From NCBI RefSeq assembly GCF_037076345.1, contig NZ_AP024702.1, positions 124,001 to 188,000 of the forward strand: 64,000 nucleotides of DNA, written 5' to 3'. The first letter of the stretch is position 1; every line of letters begins with the position of its first letter. A program made the position numbers and the translations under genes. The notes beneath the pieces are model-generated. The model had not been told where the DNA came from, made no database searches, and was given only the letters and a program-made list of their open reading frames with translations. Positions 7,021 through 16,899 of this stretch are shown here, piece after piece. Source of the stretch: Haloferula helveola (GTDB lineage Bacteria > Verrucomicrobiota > Verrucomicrobiia > Verrucomicrobiales > Akkermansiaceae).

Positions 7021-10000
7021 TTACTCCTCGGCAATCGCGTAGAACTGCTTCGGTCCGCTCAGGAGCGCATCGGTGATGACCGCCGAAGTTGTGGCTCCCG
7101 CATTTGGAATGCCGGATCCTCCCGGCACGGTCGGCCAGGTGGTCACCGCGGTCGAAAGGTCAGCGCTCGACACAACCTTGTAGGTCGCGGCACCTCCCGA
7201 CGAATCCCACGTGATCGTGATGTCGTTCGGGTTCGGAACGCCGGCTTCGATGCTGATCACCTTGAGCGGTCCTTCCACGATCAGGTCGGTCACCGGAATC
7301 CCGGCAAGGCCGGCATAGTAGATGTCCTTGATGTCATCGTCGCTGATGACGCTCTTGAACACCGCCATGTCATCCATCGCGCCGGTGAAGCGGCGGCTGT
7401 CCGTCAGACGGTCGCGACCGAGATACCAAGTCTGGGGACCGGCGTTGAAGGCCAGCGCGATGTTGTCAGCCTCGGTCTTGGTGACGACCAATTCGCCGTC
7501 GAGGTACGTCTTGGCCGTTGCAGCCACACCATCCGAAGTCCAGGACATCGCGATGTGGTGCCACTCGTTCTGAGTCGCGCCGGGCATATCGAGGCCCTGG
7601 CTGCCACCGCCGTTGCTGGCGATACGCATATCGAACTGGCGGCTGCCCTCGACGTTCAGACCCCAGTTCTCGCTACCACCGGCCGCACCGGTCGTGTAGA
7701 TGCCCTTGTAGCCCGACTCTCCCGGAGCTTCCGCTACCCAGGCCGAGATGGTGAACGATGTCGTCCCGTTCGGCAGCGGGCTAACACTCGTCATCACATC
7801 AGCGGTCAGGACGATCGCGCCGTCAATCAGGCCCGGCGCCCATGCGACACCGCCGGCAACCTGCGTGAAGTCCTGCGCGCCGTCACCCGTCGCGCTGTCG
7901 GCGGCGGTGATGCCCGAGGTTTCGTCGAAGGTGTAGTAGGCGCAGAGCGCACCGGCAATGGTCGGAGGAATCACACTTCCGGCATCGGTCGGATCGGTTC
8001 CGTCGAGGATTTCCTGGCCGTCCGAAACACCGTCATTGTCGGAATCGGGATCGGTCGGATCCGTGATGAAGCCGTCCGCGCCGAGTTCGATCTCCTCACC
8101 GTCGAGGATCCCGTCGCCGTCGGTGTCGTCGTTGAAAGGATCGGTGAGAAGAATGAACTCTTCCCGGGCATCCTCAATCCCGTCACCGTCGTCGTCCCCA
8201 TTGATGCTGCCGTAGAGATCGATCTCCCATTGGTCGCAGATCTCGTCACCGTCGGAGTCGGGATTCTGCAGTGCCAGCGGTGCGTTGGGGAACGCAGTCG
8301 GCATCGGCTGACCCGCGAGACCGTTGGTGTAAACGCTGTTGATCACGGAACCGGGAAGGTTCGTCTTGAACACGGCGAAGTCGTCGAGCGCGCCGTTGAA
8401 CTGACGGTTGCTCAAAGCCGGATCGTCACCCATGAAGAACTTTCCTGCCCGGGTGATCTCCGTCACCAGTGGATTGGCGGAACCAACCTCTTCGCCGTTC
8501 AGATAGGTCCTGCCGGTCGTGCCATCGTATGTCATGGCGACGTGATACCACTCCGCGGTTGAAGCGAGTTCGCCCACTCCGCCCGGCGGATCGATTGCAT
8601 TGCCCGAGTAACGGCCTTCGACATGGGTGGCGTCGAGCGCGAGTCCGTAGTTCTGGTTGGTTCCCGCCGAGCCGTTCTGGACATCGTCCACGTCACGACT
8701 GAAGAAGATACCGCGGTAGCCGGTGCTGTTGCGCCTAACCCAGCCCATGATCGTGAACTTCGGAGTAGCGCTCACCAGTCCCGGAATCTCATCAATCTCG
8801 AAGTAAGCGAGGTTCGAGTTGTCGGTTTCGGCATAGCCGCAGATCCCTCCACCGCTTCCGTAGGTGCCACCAAGAGCCCACGTGAGCCCGTTGCCGCCAC
8901 CGTCGGCGAAGACAGCATCGTCGACACCTGCGGTCACGATCGCATTGGGATCGGTGATGCCCGTGGCCCTGTCCAGCGGCCAGTAGCCGATGCAGTGCTG
9001 GAAGAAGTCCGGGAAGCTCGCGGCATCGCTCGGATCGAATCCGGTCGCGATCTCGGCACCATCGAAGGTCAGGTCACCGTCGGTGTCACCGTTGTTCGGG
9101 TCGGTGGATTCACCCGGAGGCGAGCCCAGCACTCCCCCGCTCCACGGGTTGGCATCGCCGGTGATCTCGTCGAGGTCATCAATGTCATCGCTGTCGGTGT
9201 CGGCCGCATTCGGGTTGGTCGGATCACCTGCCGGATCGCTTCCCGAATTGTAGGGATCGCGGAGCGCTCCGCTCAACCAAGGGTTCTCCACACCGGTCAC
9301 TTCCTCGCCATCGAGGAGACCGTCGTTGTCGCTGTCGTCATCATTCGGATCAGTAGCCTCACCACCGAACGGGTTCAGCGAACCGTTGACTTCCTCACCA
9401 TCGGTCAGGTTGTCGAAGTCGGTGTCAGGATCACGGGGATCGGTCAGATAGGTAACGATCTCGTCCTCATTGGTCAGACCGTCCGAGTCCGGATCGCCAA
9501 GCGCACCCTGGGGACCGTCACCGGCACCACCGCTGGTTTCGCCCACGCTGCCATCGACGTTCGGATCGAGGAGATTGTCGATCTCCTGCGGGTCCGTGAG
9601 GCCATCACCATCGCTGTCCGCGCTGTTCGGGTCGGTCGGATCACCCGGCGCGCCGGTCTCAAGTCCCGCGGTCCACACGTTGAACGTGCCGTCGATTTCC
9701 TGATCGTCGAACAAACCGTCATCATCGCTGTCGTTGTCGTTCGGATCGGTCGGATCATTGAAGAACGCCACGTTGAGCGAGCCGCTGGTTTCCTCACCAT
9801 CAGTCAGGAAGTCGTCGTCACTGTCGGAATCCTGCGGGTCGGTCGGACCGTAGCCCGCCAGTCCGTTCATCTCGTCGATGTTCGAAACATTGTCGCCATC
9901 CGGGTCACCTGCCGCGCCGTTGTCACCGGTCGCGTCGTTCGGATCGAGTCCGTTGTCGATCTCGTACTTGTCGTCCATTCCGTCGTTGTCCGTGTCGGCC

Positions 10001-10980
10001 TTGTTCGGATCGGAGAAGAACGCAGAGCCCTTGCCGGTATCGATCTCGTCGCCGTCGGAAATGCCGTCACCATCGGTGTCGTAAAGCGCCGGATCGGTGC
10101 CGGTGTCGGACGGGCTGACGTAAGTGCCGGTATTGGTCTCGTCCGTGTCCTGGATACCATCGTAATCAGCGTCGCCAGGGAACGGGTCGAACGTCAGCGC
10201 GAGTTCGGCGCCGTTGCCATCGCCCTGAAGGGAGTCGAAGAAGAGCTGGTTGGTTCCGCCCGACTCGACCGCAATGCCTGCATTCTGAGTGCCGTCAGCC
10301 AACCACTGGGGCAGGATGGATTGCAAGGTTACCGCATCAAGAGTGATTGAAAGCGTGTCGGAAACACCAGTTGCGAAGTTAACGGTACCGCTGCCGAGAG
10401 AAGCGCCGGTATCCGTTCCGAATTGGAACAAGGAAGGGGATGGCAGGGCGCCGGCCGGAGTCGATCCACCGCCCTGGCTGAACCACTGGGTGCCGTCGGT
10501 TCCTCCGAGCGCCGCCGGAGCGGCCAGATAGAGATACGATACGGAGCCCGCTTCTGCTGAGTAGCCTGCAGAGCCTCCGGTCTTCGTTCCTTCCACCCAT
10601 CCCGCATTGCCCGCCACCAGCGGAAACGCGTCAAAGGTCTGACTGAGGGTTCCGTTGTTCCCGTCGCGCGCCGCCCGCTCGAAAAGGGTAAGCGTCGCCG
10701 AGTTGAGGGTCGCGCCCTCGGTGATCGGACCGATCAGTGAACTGACGTCGAATCGAAACAGTCCATGGCGAGGATTGTTGGTGGATCCGTTCCCACCGAG
10801 GATCACTTCGCTTCTTGCTCCGAAGTTGTCCTCACAGTCTCGGGTGTCCCCTAAGCTAGGTGCTCCGGAGTTCGAGAGCATGATCGTGTCGGCGATCGCC
10901 TCAAGCGTTTGGCCGGTGGCCGGGGGAATGGCGACCAGCAAGGTCGTGGCGCCAAGAATGAGTTTTTGTTTTGGATGCAT
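7021..10980 (-). CDS. Large secreted protein with DNRLRE-like, TSP3 array and two LamG domains
   Basis: A 1319-residue exported protein of unknown function. The signal peptide is about 1-24 (MHPKQKLILGATTLLVAIPP). Residues ~27-265 resemble a DNRLRE/CBM96-type beta-sandwich (HGLFRFDVSSL). Residues ~267-660 hold 12 thrombospondin type 3-like calcium loops of the form DTDGDGISDGDE. A first LamG/concanavalin-like domain is at ~662-895, four more TSP3 loops at ~903-1005, a second LamG at ~1010-1230, and a C-terminal fibronectin-like tail at ~1236-1319. The architecture suggests a calcium-stiffened surface protein that binds glycan or matrix. The gene is monocistronic, with its own terminator. No catalytic motif is seen. 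Confidence 0.8.
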   Translation of the reverse strand: MHPKQKLILGATTLLVAIPPATGQTLEAIADTIMLSNSGAPSLGDTRDCEDNFGARSEVILGGNGSTNNPRHGLFRFDVSSLIGPITEGATLNSATLTLFERAARDGNNGTLSQTFDAFPLVAGNAGWVEGTKTGGSAGYSAEAGSVSYLYLAAPAALGGTDGTQWFSQGGGSTPAGALPSPSLFQFGTDTGASLGSGTVNFATGVSDTLSITLDAVTLQSILPQWLADGTQNAGIAVESGGTNQLFFDSLQGDGNGAELALTFDPFPGDADYDGIQDTDETNTGTYVSPSDTGTDPALYDTDGDGISDGDEIDTGKGSAFFSDPNKADTDNDGMDDKYEIDNGLDPNDATGDNGAAGDPDGDNVSNIDEMNGLAGYGPTDPQDSDSDDDFLTDGEETSGSLNVAFFNDPTDPNDNDSDDDGLFDDQEIDGTFNVWTAGLETGAPGDPTDPNSADSDGDGLTDPQEIDNLLDPNVDGSVGETSGGAGDGPQGALGDPDSDGLTNEDEIVTYLTDPRDPDTDFDNLTDGEEVNGSLNPFGGEATDPNDDDSDNDGLLDGEEVTGVENPWLSGALRDPYNSGSDPAGDPTNPNAADTDSDDIDDLDEITGDANPWSGGVLGSPPGESTDPNNGDTDGDLTFDGAEIATGFDPSDAASFPDFFQHCIGYWPLDRATGITDPNAIVTAGVDDAVFADGGGNGLTWALGGTYGSGGGICGYAETDNSNLAYFEIDEIPGLVSATPKFTIMGWVRRNSTGYRGIFFSRDVDDVQNGSAGTNQNYGLALDATHVEGRYSGNAIDPPGGVGELASTAEWYHVAMTYDGTTGRTYLNGEEVGSANPLVTEITRAGKFFMGDDPALSNRQFNGALDDFAVFKTNLPGSVINSVYTNGLAGQPMPTAFPNAPLALQNPDSDGDEICDQWEIDLYGSINGDDDGDGIEDAREEFILLTDPFNDDTDGDGILDGEEIELGADGFITDPTDPDSDNDGVSDGQEILDGTDPTDAGSVIPPTIAGALCAYYTFDETSGITAADSATGDGAQDFTQVAGGVAWAPGLIDGAIVLTADVMTSVSPLPNGTTSFTISAWVAEAPGESGYKGIYTTGAAGGSENWGLNVEGSRQFDMRIASNGGGSQGLDMPGATQNEWHHIAMSWTSDGVAATAKTYLDGELVVTKTEADNIALAFNAGPQTWYLGRDRLTDSRRFTGAMDDMAVFKSVISDDDIKDIYYAGLAGIPVTDLIVEGPLKVISIEAGVPNPNDITITWDSSGGAATYKVVSSADLSTAVTTWPTVPGGSGIPNAGATTSAVITDALLSGPKQFYAIAEE

Positions 10981-11335
10981 GGATATTGCGGATTTTGTGG
11001 GGTTTTCGTGGCCATCGGATCCGCCCCGATCGGAATCTTCGGCGGTTCACCCGGCGGTGATGGGATTTGTGCCCATCCCCCACGTCTGATGCCCGGGACG
11101 GCCGCAGCCACTGCTGCTGGACCGGGAGGCAAAAATACGAGGGGAACGGACGTTCTTGGTAATGTCTCTACTGCCCCCACTGCTGCACATTGCCCCACTC
11201 AATTTGAAAATTGTATGACATGTGTCTCCGGGAAACCCGGATCCCAAGAGGGCTCATCGCCCGGAACGCCCAAGGCAAAAGGGTTTCTTCCGGTCGAGTC
11301 GGTGATACCGGGTCGGTCGAATCTCGGACGCTCCC
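10981..11335. other. Intergenic gap, no gene seen
   Basis: 355 bp upstream of the TSP3/LamG gene and downstream of the trypsin-like gene, so it should hold the promoter of the former. A small palindrome caatttgaaaattg (11200-11213) sits in an AT-rich patch, but I cannot identify -35/-10 boxes with any confidence. Confidence 0.4.
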
Positions 11336-12061
11336 CTATTTCGTGAGCTTCCGGATCCACCCCTCGACCGGGGAAATTCGCGTATAATTTCCCCAGTCGC
11401 CGGTTCCCGGATTCCGGGAATTGGTGACGGTCGAGGCGATTCCCGCCAGCCGCCACTTGCCCTCCACCTCTACGAACAAGGGTGATCCGCTATCCATCCG
11501 GGCCGGCAGGACCTCGGGCGTCTCACCCTCTCCTTCCTTGCTGAGTCGGATCGAAAGCTTTCCTTTCCTGTAGGCCTCGACGCGATTGAAGCCACCTACA
11601 AACCCCTTGGCTCCGCCAATCGATCCCGCTTCCCCGGAAAATCCGAATCCACCGAGCCAGGCGCGCTTCCCGGTGCGGTCCTCGACGGTATCGAGTTCGA
11701 GTTCGGCGGCCCCGTCGACCTTCTTGTCCAGTTCCAGCAAAGCCAGATCCCCTGCAGCGGGAAAATGGACGGCCTTGACCCGGTAGACCGCGTCCGAGAT
11801 GGCCGGAAAACTGACCGCCAGCATCTCCGGCTTCCACTCGTCCGTACCGTGGCGGCTGGTGAGCGCCCATCGCCCCCCGAGCGCCACGCAACTTCCACCG
11901 AGCACGCGAAGCGGCGAATAGAGGAGTTTCCCCGCGTTCTTCATCTCGCCCTCCTGGACCTTCTGCGGCTCCGCTCCCTTCTGCCAAACGATCGCCCCGG
12001 CAGGACCGGCCGCTGTCAGAAGGCCCAGAAGAGCGATAGCTGCGAGGGTCGGGCGGTTCAT
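11336..12061 (-). CDS. Secreted trypsin-like serine protease
   Basis: A 241-residue exported peptidase of the trypsin (S1) fold. The chosen ATG at 12061 gives the signal peptide MNRPTLAAIALLGLLTAAGP; the frame runs further upstream only as an overlap with the next gene. Catalytic residues can be read as His71 (ALTSRHG), Asp105 (GDLALLEL) and Ser191 (MDSGSPLF), the last with Met in place of the usual Gly before the Asp. It lies 13 bp downstream of the beta-helix gene and is the last gene of the sigma/FecR operon. Its role could be cleavage of an extracytoplasmic signalling partner or simple nutrient proteolysis. Confidence 0.8.
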   Translation of the reverse strand: MNRPTLAAIALLGLLTAAGPAGAIVWQKGAEPQKVQEGEMKNAGKLLYSPLRVLGGSCVALGGRWALTSRHGTDEWKPEMLAVSFPAISDAVYRVKAVHFPAAGDLALLELDKKVDGAAELELDTVEDRTGKRAWLGGFGFSGEAGSIGGAKGFVGGFNRVEAYRKGKLSIRLSKEGEGETPEVLPARMDSGSPLFVEVEGKWRLAGIASTVTNSRNPGTGDWGNYTRISPVEGWIRKLTK

Positions 12062-12074
12062 GGGATGGCAGGGA

Positions 12075-14408
12075 TCAGTCGAGTTCCGTATGCGGGCGGC
12101 GGGAGTCCGGCACCCCGTGAAGCATTCCGCCCATGTCCCGGAGAAGCAGACCGGTGTTGAAGTAGATCTCGCCATTGATACGGCGTGGATCGTACTTCGC
12201 CTTGGGATCAAAGCTGCGCTTCCCGTCGAACCGGGAGCGTACCGCGCGGCGATAACCATCCTTCTCCGGCAAACGGGCCCGGTAGATATCCTGATACAGC
12301 CCGATCTTCGCAAACGGAATCGCGGGCATCGCAGGAGGCGGCGCTCCGCGACGCACCCGGAAATCCAGCGCATCGGGGTCGGCGAATACCGACATCCTGA
12401 TGTCCACATTGTCCGTGCTCCGGATGAAAGGGACCTGACCGATGTCCTTCACCCCGTTCTCTCCTCCACCGACCCGGTGCTCGATGTTCCGCCAGTTGCC
12501 CGAGAACCGGTTTCCCTTGTACTCGCACTCGATCGGATAGAAGCGCATCCGCTCCTGGTTCATGATTTTCCGGAACGTCGGATAGCGGCTTCTCCACGGC
12601 TCCCGGTTCCACCCCTCTTTACCGACCACCTGTTCCGTCCGCCAGATCTGGTCGTCCTTGTCGCCGCGCTTCAGCTCGCCCGACTCGTATTTCGCGATTC
12701 TCGCGTAGGCTTTCTCGGCGCTGGCCTCGGTGTTGTAAATCCCGATATAGCCCTCAAGAAACAGGTTATCCCTCACCGCATGCCCCGCACCGCCGTTGAT
12801 GAGGACGGCCCGATGCGCGGCCTTGTAGAACACATTCCCTTCGATCGTCTCGCCCTGGTCACCATCATCCGGATAGATCCCACCCCGCGGGTGCGCCTGC
12901 GGGAGGCACATCAGATGATGGAGGAAATTGTGTCGCAGCACATTGCCCCAGCTCCACCTCGAAGCCCCGCTGTAGATCGCTCCGCCATCCCCTTCCTCGA
13001 AGCCGATATTGAAGAGTTCGTTGCGTTCGATGCGATGATCGCAGTCGCCGAACACCAGCACCTGTCCGGGGAAATTGTGGAGCAGGTTGTTCCGGAAAAT
13101 CTGGCCGACGCCCCGGATCTGCACCCGACCGTAGAAGTCGGACGCGGACACCTGGGTGAAGTGGCAGTTGACGGCGAAGTTGCCGGCCGGCCTCAGCGTC
13201 CTGACATCACCACCCGTCAGGGTCAGATGGTGCCTCAGGTCGTAAAGATCGCATGACCGCAAGCCGCAGTCGTTCCCTCCCTCGATGACCACACCCGGAC
13301 GCGTCGAGTTCCTCACCGTGCATCCGGCAAGCACCACGTGACTTGAATTCGAAACCGACACCACGGCCTTACCGGTGCTCACCCCTTCCGCTACCAGGCC
13401 CTCGAAAGCCAGATGCGAGGCACCATCGACTTCAAGAAGCCCGGGGCCACCCCAGATGCTCAGAGTCCCGTTCCGTTCCTGACCGGGAAACGGAATGAAG
13501 AACAGGCGGGAGTCGGCACGATCGAAGTAGAACTCGCCAGGCGCATCCAACTCGCACAGGAGGTTGGTCACCTTGAGCCGACGGGGAATCTTTTCGTTGT
13601 TCTTGATCCCGTAACGGCTCGAGTCGGCCAGACGGAGCACACCATCTTTGATCGAAGCCAGCGGGTGACTCTGCAAATACCAATCGTTGGCGAGATACCC
13701 GGTAACAGTCGCCAGCTTCGCGGTCTCATACTCCCGCTCCCAAGCCGCGGTGTCCTTGTCGCGAAGCGTAAAGCTTCCGCCGACAGGCTTGTCGATCGAC
13801 CACGACGGCCGGGGCCCTAGGGTTCTTCCTTCCGCATAGACCGCTCCCGGATTCACGATTCGATCGATGTGCCCGAAGCCGACATTAGGGTAGCCAGCCA
13901 GAGATAGGGTCCGGCCGTCGATGCTGCAACGGACCGACGGATTCGCCAGAGCATCGCGGGCGTCCTTGTCGTCAATCTTCAGCGACAGAACCTGACCGCG
14001 GACGGACTCGGCCAATCGCTCAAGGCCGTCCGACTCCGAAACCGGGAGTGCCTTCGACAGGCCGACCGCCAGACCGGAGTCAAAGACCGGCACCTCTCCC
14101 TCAACGGCCCGGAACCGAATCGGGGCATCGGCATTCCCCGAGAACTCCTTTCCGAAACGCACGGTCTCCGTCACCGGGTAGCGTCCTCCATGAATCCAAA
14201 CCGTCACCGGCTCCGACCCGGGCTTCGCGGCCAGCACCCTCTCGGCCGCGACGGCGAGGCTCCGCACCGGCGAGTCCGCCAAACCATCCGCATCGTCCCG
14301 ACCATCGGCGGCGAGATGGATCTCCGCAGCGCTCGCCGCGCTCCACAGCGAGCATGCAACCCAACAGGCTGACCCGAATCGGGACCTCCGATGAAATTCG
14401 CTACGCAC
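12075..14408 (-). CDS. Secreted right-handed parallel beta-helix protein
   Basis: A 777-residue exported protein starting at a GTG (14408), with signal region GSACWVACSLWSAASAAEIH. The N-terminus has the 'AADGRDDADGLADSPVRSL ... GGRYPVTETVRFG' opening of pectate-lyase-like beta-helix glycosidases. Repeated short strands fill the middle (HLAFEGLVAEGVSTG, HVVLAGCTVRNSTRPGVVIE). This architecture is shared with GH141-like and related polysaccharide-active proteins. It is a clear paralogue of the plus-strand gene at 30244 (shared NDWY, PRR-L--VN-L-ELD-PGE-YFD). The next gene upstream in the operon encodes a FecR regulator. Substrate unknown. Confidence 0.75.
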   Translation of the reverse strand: MRSEFHRRSRFGSACWVACSLWSAASAAEIHLAADGRDDADGLADSPVRSLAVAAERVLAAKPGSEPVTVWIHGGRYPVTETVRFGKEFSGNADAPIRFRAVEGEVPVFDSGLAVGLSKALPVSESDGLERLAESVRGQVLSLKIDDKDARDALANPSVRCSIDGRTLSLAGYPNVGFGHIDRIVNPGAVYAEGRTLGPRPSWSIDKPVGGSFTLRDKDTAAWEREYETAKLATVTGYLANDWYLQSHPLASIKDGVLRLADSSRYGIKNNEKIPRRLKVTNLLCELDAPGEFYFDRADSRLFFIPFPGQERNGTLSIWGGPGLLEVDGASHLAFEGLVAEGVSTGKAVVSVSNSSHVVLAGCTVRNSTRPGVVIEGGNDCGLRSCDLYDLRHHLTLTGGDVRTLRPAGNFAVNCHFTQVSASDFYGRVQIRGVGQIFRNNLLHNFPGQVLVFGDCDHRIERNELFNIGFEEGDGGAIYSGASRWSWGNVLRHNFLHHLMCLPQAHPRGGIYPDDGDQGETIEGNVFYKAAHRAVLINGGAGHAVRDNLFLEGYIGIYNTEASAEKAYARIAKYESGELKRGDKDDQIWRTEQVVGKEGWNREPWRSRYPTFRKIMNQERMRFYPIECEYKGNRFSGNWRNIEHRVGGGENGVKDIGQVPFIRSTDNVDIRMSVFADPDALDFRVRRGAPPPAMPAIPFAKIGLYQDIYRARLPEKDGYRRAVRSRFDGKRSFDPKAKYDPRRINGEIYFNTGLLLRDMGGMLHGVPDSRRPHTELD

Positions 14409-14442
14409 GGAACTGTGACAGGTAAACGGAGCAGCAACTCGA

Positions 14443-16113
14443 TCAACGATCGGAGTCTTGCTCGCGCGCCTCTGTTGCCATCTTCTTCGAGCGCTTGAAG
14501 AAGGCCCTAGCCTCCGGTGTCACAGGCTTGAGACGGTCCGCCAGTTGAAGGAGGGATGGAACACCGCGGCGGGTCATCTCCACAACTTCCTCTTCGGTCA
14601 GCGCGCGATCCCAGATAGCGAACTCATCCATCTTTCCACGGAATCCGCGCAGCGGATACGGGTCAGCCGCCTCCTGAACCCAATCGCCAAGCTGAGACAA
14701 GCCGGGAGTAATCAGGGACTCCGCCGGAAGCTTGTTCACTTGGGCGAGTTGGCCGTCGACGTAGTAGCGGGTTCGCCCTTCGCTCTTCGACAGCACTGCC
14801 GCCACGTGAACCCAGCGACCGAAACGGATCGGGCGCTCAAGCAAGGCGCCGCGTTCGTCAATCGCGTGCACCGCAAGGATCGGGTCCTGTGTCCGTAGAA
14901 TCTGCCAGTGCAGATCACCCGGCGCCCACCCGTTGCTGACGAAAATCGCGTTCACCGCGTAGTCGAGACGGTCGACATAGATCCACGCGGACATCGAAAT
15001 CTCATCAAACTCTCCGGCCACCTCCAGTTGCACGGCATCCCCGACCCGGTCGAACAGCAGCGCCTGCTTCTCCGACCAACGGCCCGAAACCCAACGGGCT
15101 CCACGGATAAGACCATCACTGACCCGGCTCGCGCCTTCCTTTCCGGCAACGACGTTGCGCAGCACGTTCGGCTTCTCCGGATCCGGCTCGAACGGGAAAT
15201 AACCGATCAGACCGTCTGGCAAAGTAAGCGGCGGCTGGTTCACCACCCAGCCCTCGTAGCCCACGTCCTCCGGCGTCGGGAAACTGATCTCAGGCACGGT
15301 CCGGCCGATCTTCACATCCGTACCCTGCTGGCGCAGCGACTCGCCCTCGAAGACCGAGGACACCTCGCCCTCTTCGCCGACACGCCGCACATCGACCTGG
15401 CCGGTGAAGACATACATCTCGCTCTCACCTTCGCCGACCGAAAGACCGAACTCGGTTCCGAGGTCCTCGAAAAGCATTTCGGGTGAAGCGATCGTGAATC
15501 CCTGCCCGCTTTCGGGCACGATCGCCCGCACCACGCCGCGTTGGAGACGCATGTCCAGAGGGTTCACCAGTTGGAAGTTCGCCGGTCCGCGCATGACGAC
15601 GTCCACTCCGTTCGTCAGCCGGAAGTGCACGATCCCCTTCGCCAGTTCATAGTCACCCGCGACAAGACCGAAGGGAGATTCGTCGGACATACCACGGAAT
15701 TCGGCCCCGCTCTGGTTGACCATCACGCCGAGCGCCTCCTCATGGTCACCGGCCGGTGCCGGCTCGATCAGAACGACCGGCTCGGGCTCCGGCCCGAGAA
15801 TATGAAGCATCGAAAAGACCAGCGCCACCGCGGCCGCGACCGCCCATCCGCCCCAGCTCATCCACGGAATCACTTTCCGCTCGCGCGTCCGATCCTCGTC
15901 TGACGGCGCCAGACTTCCCTCGCACCAGCTGTGGAGGGCGGCGTGCAGGTTCATGTAGCGGCGGTAAAAGGTGCGGATCTCCCGCCCCTGCCACAGCAAC
16001 TCCTCCAGGCGCGCGACATCCGCTTCGTCGGCCTGCCGGTTGCACCAGCGCTCGATCAACTCGGTCAGCTCTCCACGGTCGCCGGGCTCGGCGTTCTGCC
16101 GGGTGGGATTCAT
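14443..16113 (-). CDS. FecR-type anti-sigma factor fused to a LamG domain
   Basis: A 556-residue inner-membrane protein. The ATG at 16113 overlaps the sigma-factor stop (ATGA), which sets the start. Residues 1-80 are cytoplasmic with the anti-sigma pattern found in planctomycete/verrucomicrobial FecR proteins (FYRRYMNLHAALHSW). A single membrane segment lies at about 87-105 (WGGWAVAAAVALVFSMLHIL). A FecR domain follows at ~130-260 (FQLVNPLDMRLQRGVVRAIV ... VFTGQVDV), then a LamG/concanavalin domain at ~340-520 (ISMSAWIYVDRLDYAVNA). It should hold the ECF sigma factor inactive until the periplasmic part senses a signal. The LamG part may be the glycan sensor. Confidence 0.85.
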   Translation of the reverse strand: MNPTRQNAEPGDRGELTELIERWCNRQADEADVARLEELLWQGREIRTFYRRYMNLHAALHSWCEGSLAPSDEDRTRERKVIPWMSWGGWAVAAAVALVFSMLHILGPEPEPVVLIEPAPAGDHEEALGVMVNQSGAEFRGMSDESPFGLVAGDYELAKGIVHFRLTNGVDVVMRGPANFQLVNPLDMRLQRGVVRAIVPESGQGFTIASPEMLFEDLGTEFGLSVGEGESEMYVFTGQVDVRRVGEEGEVSSVFEGESLRQQGTDVKIGRTVPEISFPTPEDVGYEGWVVNQPPLTLPDGLIGYFPFEPDPEKPNVLRNVVAGKEGASRVSDGLIRGARWVSGRWSEKQALLFDRVGDAVQLEVAGEFDEISMSAWIYVDRLDYAVNAIFVSNGWAPGDLHWQILRTQDPILAVHAIDERGALLERPIRFGRWVHVAAVLSKSEGRTRYYVDGQLAQVNKLPAESLITPGLSQLGDWVQEAADPYPLRGFRGKMDEFAIWDRALTEEEVVEMTRRGVPSLLQLADRLKPVTPEARAFFKRSKKMATEAREQDSDR

Positions 16114-16673
16114 ACGGTCTTCAGTTGGGACTCGACGCATGTCAGCAGTTTGGCACGCATCCGGTTCAATCGTTTGTAGAGCGAAGTGGCGGTCCGCCCC
16201 GTGGCCTCCGCCAGCTCGTTGATCTTCATATCCTTCGAGTAGATCGTGATCAGGGTTTCCCGATCCGATTCCGGAAGCTTCTTCAGGCAGCGGTCGAGCG
16301 CGGTCCGCTCCCTTTCGAGCACGTCCTCGTCGTCCTCGTACTCCTCTCCGAGCAGCTCCAGCATCTTCTCGCTGAAGCACAGACGGTCGCGCGCCTTCTT
16401 GCGGCGGTAGAGCAGCACCTCGTAGCGGGCCACCACATAGGCCCAGCGGATGAACTCGGTGCCCGGCTCGTACTGGTCGAACTTCTTCCACAGTACGATC
16501 GACACCTCCTGCATGATCTCGTCGACGTCCTGCTGGCTCGGAACCATGCCGAAAACGAAGGACCGGAGCCGACGCTCGCTCGAGGTGAAAAGGGGTACGA
16601 ACAACGCCTCACGCCGCCCGGCGGCGTCCGACGGCAGGTCTTCGATTTTCGGGATCTCGGGCTGATTCTCCAT
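16110..16673 (-). CDS. ECF sigma-70 factor, Rhodopirellula/Verrucomicrobium family
   Basis: A 187-residue RNA polymerase sigma factor with region 2 at ~25-95 (FTSSERRLRSFVFGMVPSQQ, VDEIMQEVSIVLWKKF) and region 4 at ~130-180 (CLKKLPESDRETLITIYSKD, ELAEATGRTATSLYKRLNRM). This matches the lineage-specific group that pairs with FecR-like anti-sigma factors. It is the first gene of a four-gene minus-strand operon (sigma, FecR-LamG, beta-helix protein, trypsin-like protease) and is divergent from the GH97 gene. The sigma factor may control both directions; no promoter motif could be identified. Confidence 0.9.
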   Translation of the reverse strand: MENQPEIPKIEDLPSDAAGRREALFVPLFTSSERRLRSFVFGMVPSQQDVDEIMQEVSIVLWKKFDQYEPGTEFIRWAYVVARYEVLLYRRKKARDRLCFSEKMLELLGEEYEDDEDVLERERTALDRCLKKLPESDRETLITIYSKDMKINELAEATGRTATSLYKRLNRMRAKLLTCVESQLKTV

Positions 16674-16899
16674 TCGCTGTCTTTTTCACTACCGAAGCAC
16701 AGGGAATCTCCCCGGCGAATCCTCGATTTCTCCCGGTTTTTTCCGGATTCCTTGCCAATCCGCCGGAAATCCCCCGGAAAAACAGGGAACGATTCCCATG
16801 CGGGACGTCCAAACTTCGTGGCGGCGGCAGTAGATCGGGGCTGTCGGCATCCGTGCCAAACCGTGCCATATGACCGAACGACCCAAGCCCTGATCCACA

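Noticed and set aside
6961-10350. Long plus-strand open frames (533 and 575 residues) opposite the TSP3/LamG gene
   Set aside because: Their composition is that expected from reading the reverse strand of repeated D-x-D-G codons (long V/I/G/R-rich periodic text); they lack signal peptides or domains, while the minus-strand frame has both.
12060-13256. Plus-strand open frame of 398 residues opposite the beta-helix gene
   Set aside because: It is a shadow of the minus-strand gene: no start context, no domain, typical high-GC antisense composition.
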